64,000 nucleotides of DNA from assembly GCF_017573505.1 (NCBI RefSeq), contig NZ_JAGEOJ010000008.1, positions 62,001-126,000 on the forward strand, written 5' to 3'. The position numbers were made by a program, and so were the translations under genes. This stretch comes from Actinomadura barringtoniae. Its GTDB lineage: Bacteria; Actinomycetota; Actinomycetes; Streptosporangiales; Streptosporangiaceae. Every line of letters begins with the position of its first letter. Within the stretch, counting starts at the first letter, position 1. Below are positions 43,830-54,036 of the stretch, piece after piece. Under the pieces are notes generated by a model, which was not told the origin of the DNA, made no database searches, and saw only the letters and a list, made by a program, of their open reading frames with translations.

Positions 43830-46800
43830 CCCACCTTCTCGAGCTGCTCGCCCAGGAACTCGGCGAGCGCGCGGGGCGTCGGGTAGTTGAAGATCTCCGG
43901 GGTGGCGAACGTGACCGACAGCGCCGCGCACAGCTCCTTGCGGAACCTGACCGCGAGCAGCGAGTCCATCCCCAGGTCGGTGAAGTCGACGTCGGTCCCG
44001 ACGTCGGCGGAGTCGGCGAACCCGAGCACGGCCGCGGCCTCCCGGCGGATCACCTCGGTCATGGTCGTACGCGGGTCGCCGTTCTCCGGGATGGCCGGCA
44101 GCGTCTCCACGACCGGACCGTCCGCGACGGCCGGGGGCGCGACGACGGCGGCCTGGACGGCGTTCGGAACGGGCCGGCCGGCCGCGACGCCGGCCGGCAG
44201 CGCGTAGGGCTTGCGGTCGAACGCGTACGTCGGGAGTTCGATCTTCCGGCCGTGCCGCCCCCGGTGGAAGTCGGGCCAGGAGATCGGCTGACCGGCCGCG
44301 TAGGCCTTGGCGACCGACTCCAGGATGACCCGGCCGTCCTCGTCGGAGGGGTGCATGCTGGCCAGCCAGAGGTGCCGTCCGGCCGGGACGCAGCGCCGGC
44401 CCAGCGAGGTGAGGGTCGCGAACGGGCTGACCTCGACGAAGACGTGCTTGCCCCGCCGGTCCAGCGTCCGCATGGCGGCCATGAAGTTCACCGGGCCGGT
44501 GAACTGCCGCACCCAGTAGCCGGCGTCGAAGTCGTTCTGCCGGGCGACCTCGCCGGTCACCGTCGAGACGAGGGTGATCTCGGGCTCGTTGTACCGGACG
44601 CCCGCGATCTCCTCCCGCAGCTCCTCGGCCACCTCGGTCATCAGGGGCGAGTGGGAGGCCTGCGACACCGCGAGCATCGTGAAGTCGACGTCGCGCGCGG
44701 CCAGTTCGGCGGTGATCGCCTCGATGGACGCGCGGCCACCGGAGATCACGCACTGCTGCGGCGCGTTGACGGCCGCGACCGCGACGTCGTCGTGGCCTGC
44801 CAGCAGCGGGGCGACCGTGTCCGCGCCCGCGCCGACCGAGACCATGCAGCCGGGTGTACGGACCGAGTCCATCAGGCGGGCCCGCGCCGAGATCAGCGTG
44901 GCGGCGTCCTGGAGGCTGAAGAGCCCGGCCACCGCGCCCGCCGCGATCTCGCCCATGCTGTGACCCGCGACCGAGGTCGGCCGGATGCCCCACGACATCC
45001 AGAGGCGGGCCAGCGCGTACTCGATCGCGAACTGCACCGGCTGCCCGTACCGCGCCAGCCCCAGCGCCTCGGCGTCCTCGCTTCCGCAGGTCCCGAGGAC
45101 CATCTCCTTGACCGGACGGCCGACGAGCGGCGTGAGGGCCTCGTCGCAGGCGTCCAGCTCGGCGGCGAACACCTCGTGCCGCCTGTACAGCCCGGCGCCG
45201 ATGCCAGGCCGCAGTGCCCCCAAGCCCGAGAAGAGGAATCCGACCTTGCGGGACGCCTGGCCCGGCAGCTCACCTCGTTCAACAGTGGTGAGCAGCTCCT
45301 CCAGCTGGACGGCGAGGTCGTCGCGGCCGGTCACCACTGCGGACACCCGGTGGCGGAAGTGCGCGCGCCCGACGTTGGTGGTGTGGCACAGGTCGGCAAC
45401 GTCGACCGGCGACCCCGAGCCGCCGTTCAGCAGCTGCCGGTAGCGGCGGATCTGCCCGGCGAGGGCCGGGGCCGACTTGGCGGAGACGGTCAGCACGTGC
45501 CCCTCCCCCGGTTCCGGCGCGGGCCGCACCAGCGACAGCGGCTTCGGCGCCTCCTCCAGAACGGCGGAGGCGATCGTTCCGGTGAACCCGAACGAGTTCA
45601 CCAGCCCGCGCCGGACGTCGGCCCGCCACGGCTCCACCTGCGTCGGAACGCGGACCGGCCAGGTCGCCCAGGCGATACGGCTGGACGGCTTGTCGAAGTT
45701 GAGGTGCGGGTACACGGTGCCGTTCCGCAGCTGCAGAACGGTCTTGATGACGCCGCCGATGCCGGCCGCGCCCTCCATGTGCCCGATGTTGGTCTTGAGT
45801 GAGGCGACCAGGAGCGGGTCCTGCTCGCTGTGCGAGGGCCCGAACACCTCGGCGATCGAGCCCATCTCGATCGGGTCGCCGAGCGGCGTGCCGGTCCCGT
45901 GCGCCTCCACGTACTGGACGTCGCCCGGTCCGAGCTCGGCGTCGGCCAGCGCGGCGCGCATGAGCGCCTCCTGCGCGAGGCCGTTCGGGGCGGTGAACCC
46001 GGCGCTCTCGCCGTCCTGCCGGACCGCGGTGCCGCGCACCAGCGCGAGGACGGTGTCGCCGTCGCGCCGCGCGTCGCTGAGCCGCTTCAGCACGATCACG
46101 CCGCAACCCTCGGCGCGGCCGTAACCGTCGGCGGACTCGTCGAACGTCTTGCAGCGCCCGTCGGTCGACAGCGCCTGCATGTCCGACAGCAGCATGCTGC
46201 TGAACGGGTGGTGGATGACGCTGGCGGCGCCGCACAGCGCGATCTCGCATTCGCGGTCGCGCAGGCCCTTGACCGCCAGATGCAGCGCGACCAGCGACGA
46301 CGAGCACGCGGTATCGATCGACATGGAGGGGCCGCGAGCGCCCAGGAAGTAGGAGATCCGCCCGGCGACCGCCGCGTTCAGCACGCCGCTCGCGAGGTAG
46401 CCCTCCATGTCCTCGGCCGCGAGCGCGCCGACCTCCCACGCGAAGTCCACGGAGCTGGCGCCGAAATAGACGCCGACATTCCCGCGCCGTAGCCGGGTGG
46501 GGTCGATATTGGCGTTCTCCAGCGCCTCCCAGGACGTTTCGAGGGCGATGCGCTGCTGCGGATCTATGCAGCGCGCCTCTTTCGGGGAGATGTTGAAGAA
46601 CGGCGCGTCGAACAGATCGATTTCGTCGAGGAATCCGCCGCTCGCCGAACTGATGCGTCCTTTGTCCTGGCTGTCGGCCCGGGCGAACTCGGCGGCCTGC
46701 CGCCGCGCCTCCGGAATGGGGCCGGTCGCCGAACGCCCCGAAGCGAGGTACTCGGTGAGGCCACCGAGGGTCGTGCTGCCTCCGGGCAGGCGGAGACCGG

Positions 46801-46909
46801 CGCCCACGATCGCGATGGGCTCGGTCCTGCGCTCGGTCAGCCGGTGTATCCGCGACTCGTAGTCGCGAATGATCTCGCGTGCCGCCGCCAACTCAGCCTC
46901 GATCGTCAT
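43826..46909 (-). CDS. Type I PKS module KS-AT-ACP
   Basis: A 1027-residue single module without reductive domains. The N-terminal helix (about 1-30) is a docking element. The KS (30-450) has Cys202 (DTACSSSL), His337 (EAHGTGT) and His377 (KTNIGH). The AT (about 560-880) has GHSMGEIAAG and QASH; these do not clearly indicate malonyl or methylmalonyl. The ACP (about 950-1020) has Ser near 980 in GMDSLL. No TE is present. The ATG 46909 is 7 bases after a -10-like box, so the mRNA may be leaderless. It should perform one extension with no reduction. Confidence 0.88.
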   Translation of the reverse strand: MTIEAELAAAREIIRDYESRIHRLTERRTEPIAIVGAGLRLPGGSTTLGGLTEYLASGRSATGPIPEARRQAAEFARADSQDKGRISSASGGFLDEIDLFDAPFFNISPKEARCIDPQQRIALETSWEALENANIDPTRLRRGNVGVYFGASSVDFAWEVGALAAEDMEGYLASGVLNAAVAGRISYFLGARGPSMSIDTACSSSLVALHLAVKGLRDRECEIALCGAASVIHHPFSSMLLSDMQALSTDGRCKTFDESADGYGRAEGCGVIVLKRLSDARRDGDTVLALVRGTAVRQDGESAGFTAPNGLAQEALMRAALADAELGPGDVQYVEAHGTGTPLGDPIEMGSIAEVFGPSHSEQDPLLVASLKTNIGHMEGAAGIGGVIKTVLQLRNGTVYPHLNFDKPSSRIAWATWPVRVPTQVEPWRADVRRGLVNSFGFTGTIASAVLEEAPKPLSLVRPAPEPGEGHVLTVSAKSAPALAGQIRRYRQLLNGGSGSPVDVADLCHTTNVGRAHFRHRVSAVVTGRDDLAVQLEELLTTVERGELPGQASRKVGFLFSGLGALRPGIGAGLYRRHEVFAAELDACDEALTPLVGRPVKEMVLGTCGSEDAEALGLARYGQPVQFAIEYALARLWMSWGIRPTSVAGHSMGEIAAGAVAGLFSLQDAATLISARARLMDSVRTPGCMVSVGAGADTVAPLLAGHDDVAVAAVNAPQQCVISGGRASIEAITAELAARDVDFTMLAVSQASHSPLMTEVAEELREEIAGVRYNEPEITLVSTVTGEVARQNDFDAGYWVRQFTGPVNFMAAMRTLDRRGKHVFVEVSPFATLTSLGRRCVPAGRHLWLASMHPSDEDGRVILESVAKAYAAGQPISWPDFHRGRHGRKIELPTYAFDRKPYALPAGVAAGRPVPNAVQAAVVAPPAVADGPVVETLPAIPENGDPRTTMTEVIRREAAAVLGFADSADVGTDVDFTDLGMDSLLAVRFRKELCAALSVTFATPEIFNYPTPRALAEFLGEQLEKVG

Positions 46910-46916
46910 GGGAGCC

Positions 46917-46959
46917 AATGTCGCAGGCGACGCTGATGCGCGGCTGCTCCACGGCTGAC
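46917..46959 (-). promoter_or_regulatory. SARP-type promoter of the PKS-thioesterase operon
   Basis: On the minus strand GTCAG (46959-46955), AGCAG (46948-46944) and ATCAG (46937-46933) repeat at exactly 11 bp. Eight bases after the last heptamer is GACATT (46922-46917) as -10. It is back to back with the NRPS box. Confidence 0.6.
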
Positions 46960-46979
46960 ATCGCCCGCGTCTCCCCTTT

Positions 46980-47022
46980 GTCAGAACGGCGTCAGCCGGT
47001 GATCAGAAGGCTCTGCGAGTAT
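46980..47022 (+). promoter_or_regulatory. SARP-type promoter of the MbtH-NRPS operon
   Basis: GTCAG (46980), GTCAG (46991) and ATCAG (47002) repeat at exactly 11 bp. Eight bases after the last heptamer is GAGTAT (47017-47022) as a weak -10. The first two repeats and their spacer are nearly identical to those at 40005. Confidence 0.65.
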
Positions 47023-47059
47023 TCCGCAAAGGCGATGACGACCATTCTGGAGTGCTGTC

Positions 47060-47287
47060 GTGAATGATCCTTTTGACAGTGAGGAAGCGAGCTATCTCGT
47101 TCTGGCCAATCACCTGGGTCAGCATTCGCTGTGGCCGGAGGCGATCGAGGTTCCGTCCGGCTGGCGGGTGGTGTTCAGCGGCGGCGGGCGGCAGGAGTGC
47201 CTGGCCTACGTCGCGGCGAACTGGACGGACATCGCCCCCAAGACCCCGGTCGCCGTCCCCGTGCCGCGGCAGGCGGACGCGTCATGA
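47060..47287 (+). CDS. mbtH: MbtH-like NRPS helper protein
   Basis: A 75-residue MbtH-family protein starting at GTG. It has the invariant pattern H-S-L-W-P (QHSLWPEAIEVPSGW), ECLAYVAANWTDI and the final Pro. It binds and stabilises A domains of the NRPSs encoded downstream. It overlaps the carrier protein gene by ATGA. It is the first gene after the SARP-type promoter. Confidence 0.92.
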   Translation: MNDPFDSEEASYLVLANHLGQHSLWPEAIEVPSGWRVVFSGGGRQECLAYVAANWTDIAPKTPVAVPVPRQADAS

Positions 47288-47676
47288 TCGACGTCACCGC
47301 CGCGACCGAGGCGACGCTGCGCCGGATCATCACCGACGTCCTCGGCGTGGACGAGGTCGGTCCCGATGACGGCTTCTTCGAGGCGGGCGGCGACAGCGTT
47401 CTCGCCGTCCAGGTCGTGGCCCGCGTGCGCGAGGCCGGCATCGACCTCAACGTGCGCGAGCTGTTCGACCACCAGACCCCCGCCGCACTCGCCGCCGCGA
47501 TCGGCGACCGTCCCGCCGTTCCTGCGGAGGACGGCGCTCAAGCCGGCACCGCCGACGCCGAGGACTCTCCGCTGGTGGCTTTCACCGACGACGAGTTCGG
47601 CGAGTTCGAGGCCGAAGTGGCCGAGGAAGCCGAGGAGACCGCCGGCGCCGAGACCGAATGGGAGACGAGCACGTGA
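47284..47676 (+). CDS. Free-standing peptidyl/aryl carrier protein with acidic tail
   Basis: A 130-residue carrier protein. The phosphopantetheine Ser is in [15 protein letters not shown] (about residue 38). The C-terminal 45 residues are very acidic ([17 protein letters not shown]) and resemble NRPS C-terminal docking segments. It is coupled at both ends (ATGA with mbtH, GTGA with the first NRPS), so it is the likely donor for the first C domain. No adenylation domain is attached; how it is loaded is an open question. Confidence 0.85.
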   Translation: MIDVTAATEATLRRIITDVLGVDEVGPDDGFFEAGGDSVLAVQVVARVREAGIDLNVRELFDHQTPAALAAAIGDRPAVPAEDGAQAGTADAEDSPLVAFTDDEFGEFEAEVAEEAEETAGAETEWETST

Positions 47677-50600
47677 GCCGCTCCAGCATCGAGTGCGTTC
47701 TGCCGCTGACTCCCCTGCAGGAAGGGCAGCTGTTCCACGCCGCGTTCGACGAGGCCGGACCGAGCCTCTACAACATGTACCTGTCGGCGCGGCTGTCCGG
47801 ACCGCTGGACGTCGCGGCGCTGCGGGCCTCGTGCGCGCAGTTGCTGGCCCGGCACCAGTGCATGCGGGCCTGCTTCCGCCAGAACCGCCAGAACCAGACC
47901 GCTCAGGTCGTTCTGCGCGAGGTGCCGCTGCTGTGGCGGCAGATCGACCTGTCCGGCCTGCCCGGGCCCGAACGTGCCGAACGGCTCGAAGATCTCGCCC
48001 AGGAGACACGGTCGGAGCGCTTCGATCTCACCAAGGCGCCGCTGACCCGGTTCGTGCTGGTACGGCTGGCGCCGGACGAGCACCGCTTCATCCTGTGCAC
48101 CCATCACTCGGTGCTGGACGGCTGGTCGTCCTGGCTGCTGCTCGGCGATCTCGCGCAGCTGTACGAGCGGGGCGGCGACGCGACCGGCCTGCCGACGCCA
48201 CCGCCGTACGAGAACTACTACCGCTGGCTGGCGAAGCAGGACCGTGCGGCGGCCGAGGAGGCGTGGCGGGCCTCGCTCGCGGGCCTGGCGGGTCCGACCC
48301 TGCTGGCGCCGTCGGGTCCGGAACGGTGGCTGACCACGAGCGAGCAGTTCCGCGTCGAGGTGCCCACCGAGCTGGTCGCGCGGGTGCGGGACTTCGCGCG
48401 CGGCCACGGCCTGACGATGAACACCGTCTTCCAGGGCGCGATGGGGCTCGCCCTCGGCACCGCCACCGGCCAGAGCGACGTGGTCTTCGGAGGCACGGTC
48501 ACCGGCCGTTCCCCGGACGTGCCGGACGTCGAGCACATGGCCGGGATGTTCCTCAACACGGTGCCCGTCCGGGTCCGCCAGGAGCCGGCGGGGACCGAGA
48601 CGGTCGCCGCAATGCTGGCGCGCGTCCAGGCGGAGCAGTCGCGGCTGATCGCGCACCACCATCTCGGCATCGTCGACATCCGGCGCGCGGCGGGGCAGCC
48701 CGAGCTCTTCGACGCCCACCTGTCGTACCAGAACTTCCCCGGGGCTGGGACCACGGGCGGCTTCCCGATGTCCGACGTGGAGTCGGACGTCTCGACCAAC
48801 TACACACTGAGCATCGCCGTGACGGCGTCGGGCGACGCGATCGACATGGACGTCGAGTACCGGCCCGGTCTGTTCGATCGGGACCGGGCCGAGGACCTGG
48901 CGGCGGGGCTGGTCCGGGTGCTGGACGCGATGGCGACGGCACCGGAAGCCCCGGTGAGCCGGGTCCAGGTGCTTGCGCCCGAGGAACGGCATGCGCTGCT
49001 GGAATTGGGCCGGACCCGACCGGCGGCGGCCGGGCCGGAGCTGCTGCCGGACCTGTTCGCGGCGCGGGCGGCGGCGAAGCCGGAGCTGACGGCGCTGGTG
49101 TGCGGCGACGTGGAGTTGTCGTTCGGTGAGCTGGCCGGGCGCGTGAACCGCCTGGCCCGATGGCTGATCGCGACCGGAGTCGGCCCGGGAGATCCGGTCG
49201 CGGTCCTGCTTCCTCGTTCGGCCGACGCGGTCGTCGCGATGCTGGCGGTGCTGACCGCCGGGGCGATGTACGTGCCGGTGGACGCGTCCTACCCGCCGGA
49301 GCGGGTGCGGTACATGCTGAACGACGCGGGACCGCATGTGGTGATCACGACGGCGGAGCTGGCGGCGCCCGCACGCCGGGTGCCCGGTGCGCGGCCGCTG
49401 ATGCTCGACTCCCCCGAAACCGCGTTCGCGTTGACGGCCCTGGCGGACGGGCCGGTCGACGCGGCCGAGCGCCAAGGGCTGCTGGTGCCGTTCGACCCGG
49501 CGTACATGATCTACACCTCCGGGTCGATGGGGCGGCCGAAGGGAGTGGCCGCCACCCATCAGGGCCTGGCGAACCTCTACGCGTTCATGCGCGACGAGGT
49601 CATCGAGCCCGCGGCACGGCAGGCAGGTCGGCGGCTGCGCGCGATCCTGGTGACCGCGCTGTCCTTCGACGCGTCCTGGGACATGGTCCTGTGCCTGCTG
49701 GCCGGTCACGAACTGCACCTGCTGGACGACGACACCCGCCGCGACGCGCACGCCCTCGTCGACTACGTCCGCGAGCACCGCATCGACGTGGTGAACGTGA
49801 CCCCCTCCTACGCCGAGCAGCTCGTCGAAGACGGGCTCCTGGACGAGCGGAACCGGCCGCCGTTGCTCATCCTGGGCGGCGAGGCGGTCGGGACCGGGCT
49901 CTGGGAGCAGGTCGCCAAGGCCGAGGGCGTGACGGGCTGGAACTTCTACGGCCCGACCGAGTGCACGGTCGACGCCCTGATCTCCCCGGTCAGCGGTGAC
50001 CGGCCGATGCTCGGCCGTCCGCTGCCCGGCACCCGGGTGTACGTGCTGGACGAGTGGCTACGGCCGGCCCCGGTGGGAGTCCCCGGCACGCTGTACGTGG
50101 CCGGTGCGCAGGTGGCGCAGGGATATTGGGGCCGTCCCGCGCTGACCGCGGAACGGTTCGTGGCCGACCCGTTCGGGATCGGCGGCGACCGGATGTACCG
50201 CACGGGCGACCTGGTGCGGTGGACCCGTGACGGCGAGCTGGAGTTCCTGGGCCGGGCCGACGACCAGGTCAAGGTTCGCGGGTTCAGGATCGAGCCGCGC
50301 GAGATAGCCACCGTTCTGGCGGAAAGCCCGCTGGTCGGCCGGGCCGCCGTGCTGGCTCGTGAAGGCGGCCTGGTGGCCTACCTGGTGCCCGCCAACGGCA
50401 CCGCCGACGCCGACGATCTGCGCCGCTACGCCGCGACCAGACTTCCCGACCACATGGTCCCGTCCGCGTTCGTGACGCTGGAGGCACTGCCGCTCACGCC
50501 CAACGGCAAGCTCGACCGCGACGCCCTCCCCGACCCGGGTGTCTCGCGGGTCGCGGACGTCCGGCCGCCGCGCAGCAAGCAGGAAGAGGTGCTGTGCGGC

Positions 50601-50840
50601 CTGTTCGCGGAACTGCTCGGCCATGAGCCGATCGGGATCGACGACGACTTCTTCGCCCTCGGCGGCCACTCGCTGCTGGCCACCCGGTTGACCAGCCGGA
50701 TCCGGACCGAACTCGGAGCCGAGCTGTCGGTCCGGGCGGTGTTCCGGGCGCGGACGGTGGCCGGTCTCAGCGGTGAGCTCGCCGACGCACGTCCTGCCCG
50801 TCCCGCACTGCGGCCGATGCGCCGTGCGGCGACGACCTGA
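47673..50840 (+). CDS. NRPS module 1 (C-A-PCP)
   Basis: A 1055-residue module from the GTG at 47673, with GGGAG 8 bases upstream. The C domain (about 8-430) has HHSVLDG at 144-150 and an LPLTPLQEG lead typical of dual or D-accepting/epimerization-type C domains. The A domain (about 455-960) has [18 protein letters not shown] and a terminal NGKLDR. Pocket positions by eye are D-A-?-N-I-G-F-V-D. The PCP Ser is in LGGHSLLAT (about 1005). It accepts its donor from the free PCP. Confidence 0.9.
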   Translation: MSRSSIECVLPLTPLQEGQLFHAAFDEAGPSLYNMYLSARLSGPLDVAALRASCAQLLARHQCMRACFRQNRQNQTAQVVLREVPLLWRQIDLSGLPGPERAERLEDLAQETRSERFDLTKAPLTRFVLVRLAPDEHRFILCTHHSVLDGWSSWLLLGDLAQLYERGGDATGLPTPPPYENYYRWLAKQDRAAAEEAWRASLAGLAGPTLLAPSGPERWLTTSEQFRVEVPTELVARVRDFARGHGLTMNTVFQGAMGLALGTATGQSDVVFGGTVTGRSPDVPDVEHMAGMFLNTVPVRVRQEPAGTETVAAMLARVQAEQSRLIAHHHLGIVDIRRAAGQPELFDAHLSYQNFPGAGTTGGFPMSDVESDVSTNYTLSIAVTASGDAIDMDVEYRPGLFDRDRAEDLAAGLVRVLDAMATAPEAPVSRVQVLAPEERHALLELGRTRPAAAGPELLPDLFAARAAAKPELTALVCGDVELSFGELAGRVNRLARWLIATGVGPGDPVAVLLPRSADAVVAMLAVLTAGAMYVPVDASYPPERVRYMLNDAGPHVVITTAELAAPARRVPGARPLMLDSPETAFALTALADGPVDAAERQGLLVPFDPAYMIYTSGSMGRPKGVAATHQGLANLYAFMRDEVIEPAARQAGRRLRAILVTALSFDASWDMVLCLLAGHELHLLDDDTRRDAHALVDYVREHRIDVVNVTPSYAEQLVEDGLLDERNRPPLLILGGEAVGTGLWEQVAKAEGVTGWNFYGPTECTVDALISPVSGDRPMLGRPLPGTRVYVLDEWLRPAPVGVPGTLYVAGAQVAQGYWGRPALTAERFVADPFGIGGDRMYRTGDLVRWTRDGELEFLGRADDQVKVRGFRIEPREIATVLAESPLVGRAAVLAREGGLVAYLVPANGTADADDLRRYAATRLPDHMVPSAFVTLEALPLTPNGKLDRDALPDPGVSRVADVRPPRSKQEEVLCGLFAELLGHEPIGIDDDFFALGGHSLLATRLTSRIRTELGAELSVRAVFRARTVAGLSGELADARPARPALRPMRRAATT

Positions 50841-50850
50841 GGAGAAACGA

Positions 50851-53800
50851 ATGATCCCGCTGTCCTTCGCGCAGCGACGGCTGTGGTTCTTGAACAAGCT
50901 GGAAGGCCCCAGCGCGACGTACAACATGGCCGGAGCCCTGCGGCTGCGGGGACCGCTGGACCGCCGGGCGATGGCGGCCGCCATCAACGACGTCATCGAA
51001 CGGCACGAGCCGCTGCGGACGGTGTTCCGGGAGCTCAAGGGCGAGCCTCACCAAGAGATCCTGGACATGGACCGGGCTCGTCTCGACCTGGAGGTCTCCG
51101 AGCCCGGTCCAGAGCCCGGTGACCTCGCGACGGCGATGCACCGGGCCGCGAACCACGTCTTCGACCTGACCGCCGCCGCCGAACGGGCGCCGTTCCGGGC
51201 GACGTTGTTCGCCGTCGGCCCGGATGAGCACGTACTGATGATCGTGGCTCATCACATCGCCGGGGACGGCTGGTCGACGGCGCCGCTGCTGCGCGATGTC
51301 GGACGCGCCTACCAGGCACGATCCCAGGGGCGGGCGCCGGACTGGGAGCCGCTCCCGGTCACTTACGCGGACTACACGCTGTGGCAGAACGAGCTCCTGG
51401 GCGAGGCCGGCGATCCCGACAGTGTGCTCGCGCGCCAGCTCGCGTTCTGGGCGGAGGAGTTGGAGGGCGCGCCCGAATGCCTGCCGCTGCCCGCCGACCG
51501 GCCCCGGCCCGCGGCCGCCACCTACCGCGGCGATGCCGTGCCGCTGAACGTGGGCCCCGGCCTGCACGGTCGCCTCACCGAACTGGCGCAGTCGAGCGGC
51601 GCGACGTTGTTCATGGTGCTTCACGCCGCGCTGGCCGTGCTGCTGAGCCAGCGAGGCGCCGGGCAGGACATTCCGGTCGGGTCGCCGCTGGCCGGACGCA
51701 CCGACGAGGCCCTGGACGACCTGGTCGGTTTCTTCATCAACACCGTGGTCGTGCGCACGGATCTGTCCGGGGACCCCACGTTCGCCGAGCTGCTGGACGA
51801 CGTGCGCGAACGGGCACTGGCGGCCCTGGAGAACCAGGACGCGCCGTTCGAACTGGTCGTCGAGCACCTCAACCCGGAGCGCTCACCGGCCCGCAACCCG
51901 CTCTTCCAGGTCATGCTGACGCTGCAGAACGCGCCGCGCGACGCCGATCTGGTGCCCGGGCTGAACGCGGAGATGGAGGGGGTACGGACACCGACCGCCA
52001 AGGTCGACCTCTCGTTCACCCTCACCGAGGAGCACGGTCCGGGCGGCCGACCGGCCGGGCTGACGGGCGAGCTCGAGTACGCGCTCGACCTCTTCGACCG
52101 GGAGAGCGCCGAAGCACTGGCGGCAGGGCTCGTACGCGTGCTGGCGGCGGCCGTGGCGACACCGGACCTTCCGGTCGGACGGCTCGACGTGCTGACCGCC
52201 GAGGAACGACGAGACCTGCTGCAACTCGGGCAGGGCGAACCGGCGGCAACGACGGCGACGGGACCGGGCGGCCTGGTGCCGGACCTGTTCGCGGCGCGGG
52301 CTGCGAAGGACCCGGAGCTGACCGCGCTCGTGTGCGGCGAGGCGGAGATGTCGTTCGGCGAGCTGGCCGGACGCGTGAACCGGCTCGCCCGATGGCTCAT
52401 CGCGGCGGGGACCGGCCCGGGAGACCCCGTCGCGGTGCTGCTGCCACGGTCGGCGGATGCGGTGGTGGCGATGCTGGCCGTGCTGACGGCCGGGGCGATG
52501 TACGTGCCGGTGGACGCGTCCCAGCCCGCCGAACGGGTGCGGTCGATCCTGGCGGACGCCGCACCGAAGCTGGTGATCACGGCGGATGAGCTCGCCGAGG
52601 CCGAGCACGGGTGGCCGGCGGGCAGCAAGGTCACGGCGACGCCGGAGCCTTCGGACCCGGCGTACATGATCTACACCTCGGGGTCGACTGGCAGGCCCAA
52701 GGGCGTCGTCGCCACCCACCAGGGCCTGGCCAACCTGTTCGCGTTCATGCGCGGCACGGTCATCGAGCCCGCCGCGCGGCAGAGCGCGCGGCGGCTGAAG
52801 GCGATCCTCGTGACGGCCTTCTCGTTCGACGCGTCCTGGGACATGGTCCTGTGCCTGCTGGCGGGTCACGAGCTGCACGTCCTGGACGACGACGTTCGCC
52901 GCGACGCGCACGCCCTCGTCGACTACGTCCGCGAGCACCGCATCGACGTGGTGAACGTGACCCCCTCCTACGCCGAGCAGCTCGTCGAAGACGGCCTCCT
53001 GAACGGGCACAGCGACCCCTCGGTCCTGATCCTGGGCGGCGAGGCGGTCGGGCCTGGCCTGTGGGAGCGAGTCAAGCAGGCCGAGGACGTGACGGCCTGG
53101 AACTTCTACGGCCCCACCGAATGCACGGTCGACGCCCTGATCGCCCGGGTCGCCGGTGAACGGCCGGTCCTCGGCCGTCCGCTGCCCGGCACCCGGGTGT
53201 ACGTGCTGGACGACATGCTCCGTCCCTGCCCTGTGGGCGTCCCGGGCGCGCTGTACGTGGCCGGTGCGCAGGTGGCGCGAGGCTATTGGCGCCGTCCGGG
53301 TCTGACGGCCGAACGGTTCGTCGCCGACCCGTTCGGCAGTCCGGGCGAACGCATGTACCGGACCGGCGACCTGGCCCGCTGGACCCGCGACGGCGTGCTG
53401 GAGTTCTTCGGCCGGGCCGACGACCAGGTCAAGGTGCGCGGATTCCGCATCGAGCCCGGCGAGATAGCGGCCGTCCTGGCTCGGAGCCCGCTGGTCGGCC
53501 AGGCCGCGGTGGTCGTCCGCGACGACGCTCTCGTCGCGTACGTGACCCGCACCGACGCCGCTGACGGCACCGACGGCACCGACGGCACCGCCTACCTGAG
53601 CGAGCTGCGCCGTCATGCGGCGAGCGAGCTGCCCGACTACATGGTCCCGGCGGCGTTCGTGACGCTCGACGCGCTGCCGCTGATGTCGAACGGCAAGCTC
53701 GACCGCGACGCCCTTCCCGCGCCTGCCGCATCGCACGCCCCCACCGGCCGGGGCCCTCGCGACCACCGGGAAGAGGTCCTGTGCGGGCTGTTCGCCGAGC

Positions 53801-54027
53801 TGCTCGGCCGCGAGCCGATCGGGATCGACGATGACTTCTTCGAGCTCGGCGGTCATTCGCTGCTGGTCACCAAGCTGGTCAACCAGATCCGGAGCGACCT
53901 GGGCGCCGAGCTTCCCGTCCGGGCGGTGTTCCAGACGCCGACCGTGGCCGGCCTCAGCGCCCAGCTCGCCGACGCCCGGCCCGCTCGTCCCGCGCTACGC
54001 CCGATGACCGATCCGGCGATGATCTGA
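50851..54027 (+). CDS. NRPS module 2 (C-A-PCP)
   Basis: A 1058-residue module. The C domain begins [19 protein letters not shown] (LCL-like) and has HHIAGDG (134-140). The A domain has [11 protein letters not shown] and YGPTECT; its pocket residues match module 1 by eye, so it may use the same or a close amino acid. The PCP Ser is in [15 protein letters not shown] lies 6 bases before the ATG and 10 bases separate it from module 1. The A domain is very similar to module 1 at DNA level, suggesting duplication. Confidence 0.9.
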   Translation: MIPLSFAQRRLWFLNKLEGPSATYNMAGALRLRGPLDRRAMAAAINDVIERHEPLRTVFRELKGEPHQEILDMDRARLDLEVSEPGPEPGDLATAMHRAANHVFDLTAAAERAPFRATLFAVGPDEHVLMIVAHHIAGDGWSTAPLLRDVGRAYQARSQGRAPDWEPLPVTYADYTLWQNELLGEAGDPDSVLARQLAFWAEELEGAPECLPLPADRPRPAAATYRGDAVPLNVGPGLHGRLTELAQSSGATLFMVLHAALAVLLSQRGAGQDIPVGSPLAGRTDEALDDLVGFFINTVVVRTDLSGDPTFAELLDDVRERALAALENQDAPFELVVEHLNPERSPARNPLFQVMLTLQNAPRDADLVPGLNAEMEGVRTPTAKVDLSFTLTEEHGPGGRPAGLTGELEYALDLFDRESAEALAAGLVRVLAAAVATPDLPVGRLDVLTAEERRDLLQLGQGEPAATTATGPGGLVPDLFAARAAKDPELTALVCGEAEMSFGELAGRVNRLARWLIAAGTGPGDPVAVLLPRSADAVVAMLAVLTAGAMYVPVDASQPAERVRSILADAAPKLVITADELAEAEHGWPAGSKVTATPEPSDPAYMIYTSGSTGRPKGVVATHQGLANLFAFMRGTVIEPAARQSARRLKAILVTAFSFDASWDMVLCLLAGHELHVLDDDVRRDAHALVDYVREHRIDVVNVTPSYAEQLVEDGLLNGHSDPSVLILGGEAVGPGLWERVKQAEDVTAWNFYGPTECTVDALIARVAGERPVLGRPLPGTRVYVLDDMLRPCPVGVPGALYVAGAQVARGYWRRPGLTAERFVADPFGSPGERMYRTGDLARWTRDGVLEFFGRADDQVKVRGFRIEPGEIAAVLARSPLVGQAAVVVRDDALVAYVTRTDAADGTDGTDGTAYLSELRRHAASELPDYMVPAAFVTLDALPLMSNGKLDRDALPAPAASHAPTGRGPRDHREEVLCGLFAELLGREPIGIDDDFFELGGHSLLVTKLVNQIRSDLGAELPVRAVFQTPTVAGLSAQLADARPARPALRPMTDPAMI

Positions 54028-54036
54028 GGAGACGCG

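Noticed and set aside
43826-46909. Assigning malonyl or methylmalonyl specificity to the AT
   Set aside because: GHSMG and QASH give mixed signals; a structure-based tool would be needed.
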